Source: Acanthamoeba castellanii str. Neff (taxonomy: Eukaryota; Discosea; Longamoebia; Acanthamoebidae). From it: DNA of 11,013 bases. Positions within the stretch are counted from its first letter, which is position 1. Every line of letters starts with the position of its first letter. Where the stretch lies: contig NW_004457272.1 in assembly GCF_000313135.1 (NCBI RefSeq), positions 1 through 11,013 on the forward strand, given 5' to 3'. Below, one piece after another: positions 7,876 through 11,013 of the stretch. The position numbers were made by a program, and so were the translations under genes. The notes beneath the pieces were generated by a model, which did not search any database, was not told the DNA's origin, and saw nothing but the letters and a program-made list of their open reading frames with translations.

Positions 7876-9797
7876 GTGGGCGCGGAGTAGTGTCTCCGGA
7901 TGAACCGCAACTCCAGGCCACGGCGCCCCTTGGCGGCGACTACACTCTGGAGGGGGAGACGGTGATAGCCTTGATTGGCGAGGTTATCCCCAGGGCATCT
8001 CTTTCAATGTCCGCCCACTGCCTGATCACAAGCGGCACGCCCGCCGAATACGAGTTCGTTTTTACAACGGCACCCACCCATTCACCAACTACCATTCACC
8101 AACCACCAACCACCATCAACACAGGGTTAAGGACGGGCAATTGATTGAACACGGTACCGAAGTATGGAAGGGTCCGGTGACGCCCTATGACGGCCGAATT
8201 GTTGCCCAGTCGGAGTCGCGCACCATCTCTGGCCTGTGCATCATGCCCGCCCACCACCTGGCGGCCTACGCGCGCGCCCAACCGTCTAATGACGTCCCAA
8301 GGCACCTCAAGGTGGGCGTCGTGTGGCAGTCCAACCTGGCCGCCCAGAACAGGTCGAGCAAGTTCAAGGGCATCTTCATGTTTTACGGGTCGCTCAATTT
8401 GAAGAGCTCGATCGTGGAGGCTAAGCGCAACCAAGGTGACCAAGAAGGGATACGGATGGGCAGCGAGCAGAGCGTGCGCGTGAGCCTGTGCGACGCGGAC
8501 GGGAACAACCGGGTGGGCGGCGAGGACGCCGACCTGTTCTTCCTCGACTTTTTCGCCGGCCCTTCGCTCCAGCCCCAGGTTTGCCACACCCTCTCCTCTG
8601 TCTCTTACGCTCCCAATTACCACCTCTCACAGGCTCACTTCGCTGACGTGTGCCGAAAAACCTTGAATGTGTAAAAACGACCGCACGCACACACGCACAC
8701 GCACACACAACCACATCACACCCACACGCAAACGCACACCCACATGCACACAACATAATAGGTGGGGGTGAACGGAGGCGTGGCCAAGCAGTTCAAATAC
8801 TCGGAGTGCCTTAAGCAAAGTCAGAACCCGACATGCGCCTATTACGAGTTCATCGTGTCGTTCGACTTTGCCGGCACCTACAAGGCCCATGTGCTGGCCT
8901 TCAACCAGACCACCCAGCTCGTACAGATACAGGAGGATCTGGTGTTCAACGTTATTGTTCAAGACCTGGCGCTGCCGGTGGCGCCCGCATCGGCTTCGAG
9001 CATCTCGTGGGCCGACAGCCTCAAGGATCGCGATGCTCTTCCTCTCTTCGACAAGAACCTCGCCCAAACGGTGCGCCGCCACCCTCCTCCGCCGGATCCC
9101 TATCTCTCTCTCGTACCCCTCCCAAGGGATCCAACATAACACGTCCCAACTCAACACCGCCTACCTCACGCGCTCAGATATCGCCCAACACGGGAGCGGC
9201 GGACAGGTTGGGCGTGCTCGAGGCCCTGTTCGAGCGCGTCCAGGGCCGGTGGTTCAGCCAGCGGCAGACGGTGAGCGTGGCCTTCGAGAGCGGGCCGTCG
9301 GAGGTGTCCATGGGCTCGGTGCACACGGTGCTCGCCCAGGGCACCGACGACCCCTACTTTTGCGACACCCACACCGACGAGCTCAAAACTGGTCCGCCCC
9401 TCCCCTCGCATCGCCAGCACCTGCCATCTCCCCAGTTCTGTGAAATCCATGCGTGCGTGCGGGGATTGTTGGATGTTGTGCTGTCGTACGCCCACTGCTA
9501 TTGATGCCAAGGGTGGACTGGGCGGGGGACGCGGGGCTGACTGCAGGAGCGATGACGAGGTCGATAAAGCCGTGGCTAAAGTGGGCCAATGTGCCGCACA
9601 CGTTTCACATGTCGAGTGTGGGCATGAGCGAGACTGAATGCCTGAGCTCGGTGACGGTCAACGTGGTGCTGGTGCACAGCTCGCCCAACGACGTCCGCAT
9701 CACGCTCACGCGTGAGGGCAAGCAGAGCGTGCTACCTCGGGCCAACAGCATGAGCACCACCGTCCTCCTCAAGGACTTTGGCAGTACGTCCACACTC

Positions 9798-9832
<35 letters not shown>

Positions 9833-10806
9833 TCTCTCTCTCTCTCTTTCGCCTCAGATGGCCAGTACGGCGGATACCCTTCACGCTCGTCGTGGGGCAT
9901 TCTAAGTTTATTCCTCCTTTTTGTCTTACTTGAGCTCTTCCCTCCTTCACTCACCGAGTTTGGGGGTGGGGCAGATGGCACACTGCCGCAGGAATTCACG
10001 CCGCTCACAGTGCCAAAACTGGGGTCACTGGCGGGGCTGCCTGCGCTGGCTGATTGGACGCTCGACGTCCAGCAGCAGCCACACTCGACTGGGTCGGGTT
10101 ACGTTCTCAATTGGTGGCTCGATGTCGGGACCGACAACTGCCTCCACTTCCAAGGTACCGAAGCGCCGCCCCTCTGCAGCTTCGGCCAAGGGCAGCTGTA
10201 CGCGCGTGCCGCCACCGATGACGACACCGTGTTCCTCGAATGCCCCGTCGGCAGCATCATCTCCGAGATTTTGTGGGCGCGCTACGGCCGCATCGAGGGC
10301 TCGTGCGAGGAGGCTATCACGACACCGCTCACGGTGCACGACGCGTGCGAGGCCTCGCGGGCCACGGTCAAGAAGCGCGTGGCGAGCGCATGTGTAGGGA
10401 AAACGTCGTGCGTAGTGCGCGCCGTTGACACCCTCTATGGCGAGGTCGAGGGCGAGCCGTTCCTGTGCGCCGGCGAGCAGGTCGAGTGTCGCGAGGACCG
10501 GTCGCTGCTGGCCGAGCGGTCGAGCCGGCGGCAGGCGCTGTACGAGTCGCGCGAGCACCACGCGCAGGCGCACATGGCGCCGGTGACCTATGCCGGCACG
10601 GAGGACCACTACTTGAAGTCGACCATGGTGCGCCACCACACGGAGCCCTTCTTCCGCCCGCGCCTCGACAACAACGGGAGCGTGGTGGTGGCGCGAGACC
10701 TGAGCATGGAGTGCAGCTCGGAGCCGCGGGTGAAGAAGGCACTCATGGTGCAGGCCCGTTGCAAAGGTGCGGGAGTTGTGTTGGTTGTTGGTTGTTGTTG
10801 GATGTG

Positions 10807-10889
<83 letters not shown>

Positions 10890-11013
10890 CAAGTGAATGG
10901 TGGGTCGGCTCACGTAACAAATAACAACGGTGCACTAATGGCGGTGGTGGTGGCGGCGGTGGGGGGTGGGAATGGAGGGTAGATGCCAACGCGGCGTTCA
11001 AGCACACGGACAC
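6255..11013 (+). CDS. Gene C: multidomain surface protein with TIG-like, EGF-like, filamin/Ig-like and SUEL lectin domains, 3' partial
   Basis: Predicted exons: 6255-6259 (tentative), 6444-6566, 6688-7081, 7174-7333, 7443-7676, 7891-8057 (or from 7888), 8132-8578, 8762-9070, 9178-9391, 9547-9783, 9858-9905 (optional cassette), 9975-10766, 10983-11013 and onward. All junction phases agree; about 1043 codons are read before the last partial exon. Order: signal peptide ending SQAA near residue 26; N-terminal domain (27-174) matching gene A (EEWAW, IDAWEKDA); TIG-like (175-260); EGF-like in exon 5 (C-x4-C-x5-C-x10-C-x-C-x8-C); second TIG-like, exons 6-7 (ETVIALIG, GLCIMPAH); filamin/Ig-like, exons 7-8 (CDADGNN, FAGTYKAHVLAF); more beta-rich sequence; SUEL lectin ~850-955; then a long tail. 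The end lies outside the window, so membrane anchoring is unknown. It probably acts in cell-surface carbohydrate or partner recognition (inference). Confidence 0.8.
6381..6398. repeat. (CCAA)n tetranucleotide repeat
   Basis: Four and a half CCAA units inside the proposed first intron of gene C. No function is visible. Confidence 0.9.
7699..7715. repeat. (CAAT)n tetranucleotide repeat
   Basis: Four CAAT units in the gene C intron 7677-7890, about 22 nt after the donor and upstream of the long GT tract. Confidence 0.9.
7797..7873. repeat. Long perfect (GT)n microsatellite in a gene C intron
   Basis: 77 bp of uninterrupted GT, about 38 units, in sense orientation. It ends only 14-17 nt upstream of the exon 6 acceptor, where a polypyrimidine tract would be expected. 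The apparent open frame through it (Val-Cys repeats) is an artefact of the repeat. Confidence 0.97.
7886..7890 (+). promoter_or_regulatory. Tandem 3' splice acceptor (GAGTAG) of gene C exon 6
   Basis: Two AG dinucleotides lie three bases apart, after GAG (exon from 7888) and after TAG (exon from 7891). Both keep the frame and differ by one Val. TAG is usually the stronger acceptor, but the GAG choice gives an exon exactly six bases longer than gene A exon 5, which the two extra codons at its 3' end account for. There is no pyrimidine tract; the (GT)n run takes its place. Confidence 0.6.
8071..8121. repeat. Degenerate ACC/CCAAC-rich repeat in a gene C intron
   Basis: C- and A-rich tandem ACC, CCAAC and CCATT-type units fill most of the 74-nt intron 8058-8131. 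That intron has an unusual donor (GTTTTT) and a TTAAG acceptor, with a second AG (CACAG at 8124) in a frame that does not match. Confidence 0.7.
8682..8753. repeat. Imperfect (CA)n-rich tract in a gene C intron
   Basis: About 72 bp of CA and CGCA units with interruptions, reading CA in gene C sense and ending about 8 nt before the exon 8 acceptor (ATAATAG, exon from 8762). It is the one long dinucleotide tract in these genes that reads CA rather than GT in the sense strand. Confidence 0.9.
9798..9849 (+). repeat. (CT)n polypyrimidine microsatellite before the cassette acceptor
   Basis: About 50 bp of CT units with a few TT interruptions in the intron 9784-9857, directly upstream of the acceptor CGCCTCAG (9857). 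It forms an exceptionally long polypyrimidine tract in sense orientation. Confidence 0.95.
9858..9905 (+). other. Candidate 48-nt in-frame cassette exon of gene C
   Basis: It is bounded by CCTCAG|ATGGC and CTAA|GTTTATT, enters and leaves in phase 1, and encodes 16 residues (NGQYGGYPSRSSWGIL). The next acceptor (GGGGCAG|ATGGC, exon from 9975) has the same phase and the same first five bases, so skipping or inclusion both keep the frame. The following 69-nt stretch 9906-9974 is pyrimidine-rich like an intron but is itself open in this frame, so retention is also possible. Confidence 0.5.
10190..10497 (+). other. SUEL-type lectin domain in gene C
   Basis: About 100 residues with the SUEL (rhamnose/galactose-binding lectin) signature: a hydrophobic strand into ECPVGSIISEI, then the hallmark A-x-YGR (WARYGR), a cysteine after it (GSC), HDAC, the CVGKTSCVVRAVD block and a final LCAGEQVEC. 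Family members bind L-rhamnose or D-galactose outside the cell. The usual FGDPC-like segment is altered here (LYGEVEGEPFLC), so sugar specificity cannot be assumed. Confidence 0.8.
10809..10887. repeat. Long perfect (GT)n microsatellite in the last visible gene C intron
   Basis: 79 bp of uninterrupted GT in sense orientation in the intron 10767-10982, starting about 40 nt after the donor (AAAG|GTGCGG). Confidence 0.97.
10940..10980 (+). repeat. G-rich GGT/GGC tract before the final acceptor
   Basis: The last 40 nt of this intron are GGTGGC and G-run sequence rather than pyrimidines, ending GGGTAG. A CACTAAT branch-point-like motif stands just upstream at about 10933-10939. The run could form a G-quadruplex in RNA (inference). 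Confidence 0.7.

Noticed and set aside
7797..7890. Cys-Val repeat protein encoded by the GT tract
   Set aside because: Open frames through dinucleotide repeats arise automatically. The tract lies between a donor and an acceptor conserved with gene A.
7797..10887. CRISPR array or satellite suggested by repeated motifs
   Set aside because: The repeats are simple microsatellites without regular unique spacers.

Overview
The window is eukaryotic nuclear DNA. It has spliced genes with GT-AG introns of about 70-215 nt, GC-rich exons with mostly G/C third positions, long GT/CA and other simple repeats confined almost entirely to introns, and secreted or membrane multidomain proteins. The short introns, high GC and Dictyostelium-like surface domains suggest a free-living amoebozoan such as Acanthamoeba. 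That assignment is inference; nothing in the window proves the species.

Three protein genes occupy nearly all of it. Gene A (minus strand, exons between 69 and 1820, continuing off the left end) and gene C (plus strand, about 6255 to beyond 11013) are paralogs. Both encode a signal peptide, an unrecognised N-terminal domain, an IPT/TIG-like beta-sandwich, one six-cysteine EGF-like domain and a second IPT/TIG-like segment. All five introns that can be compared lie at matching sites in the same phase (2, 0, 1, 1, 0). Gene C can be followed further, through a filamin/Ig-like region to a SUEL-type (rhamnose/galactose-binding) lectin domain. Gene B (plus strand, 2200-6078) lies between them. It is one uninterrupted 1292-codon exon for a type I membrane protein: signal peptide, eight RCC1-like units with paired cysteines, a short Cys-rich region, a duplicated unrecognised domain, an FN3-like segment, a DCxGxC repeat array, two cupredoxin-like beta domains, one transmembrane helix and a 12-residue tail.

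A and B are transcribed divergently from a shared 379-bp spacer. B and C are in tandem, with only about 176 bp between the B stop and the proposed C start. All three products appear destined for the secretory pathway and the cell surface, and together look like an adhesion or recognition locus. The divergent pairing and TIG-like domains recall the tgrB1/tgrC1 allorecognition pair of Dictyostelium, but only as an analogy.

Points most worth a second look are the conserved intron map of A and C, the B architecture with its duplicated novel domain, possible alternative splicing (a 48-nt in-frame cassette in C, a tandem acceptor directly downstream of a 77-bp GT tract, and a competing GTGAGT donor in A that would remove the last EGF cysteine), and the unresolved start of C.
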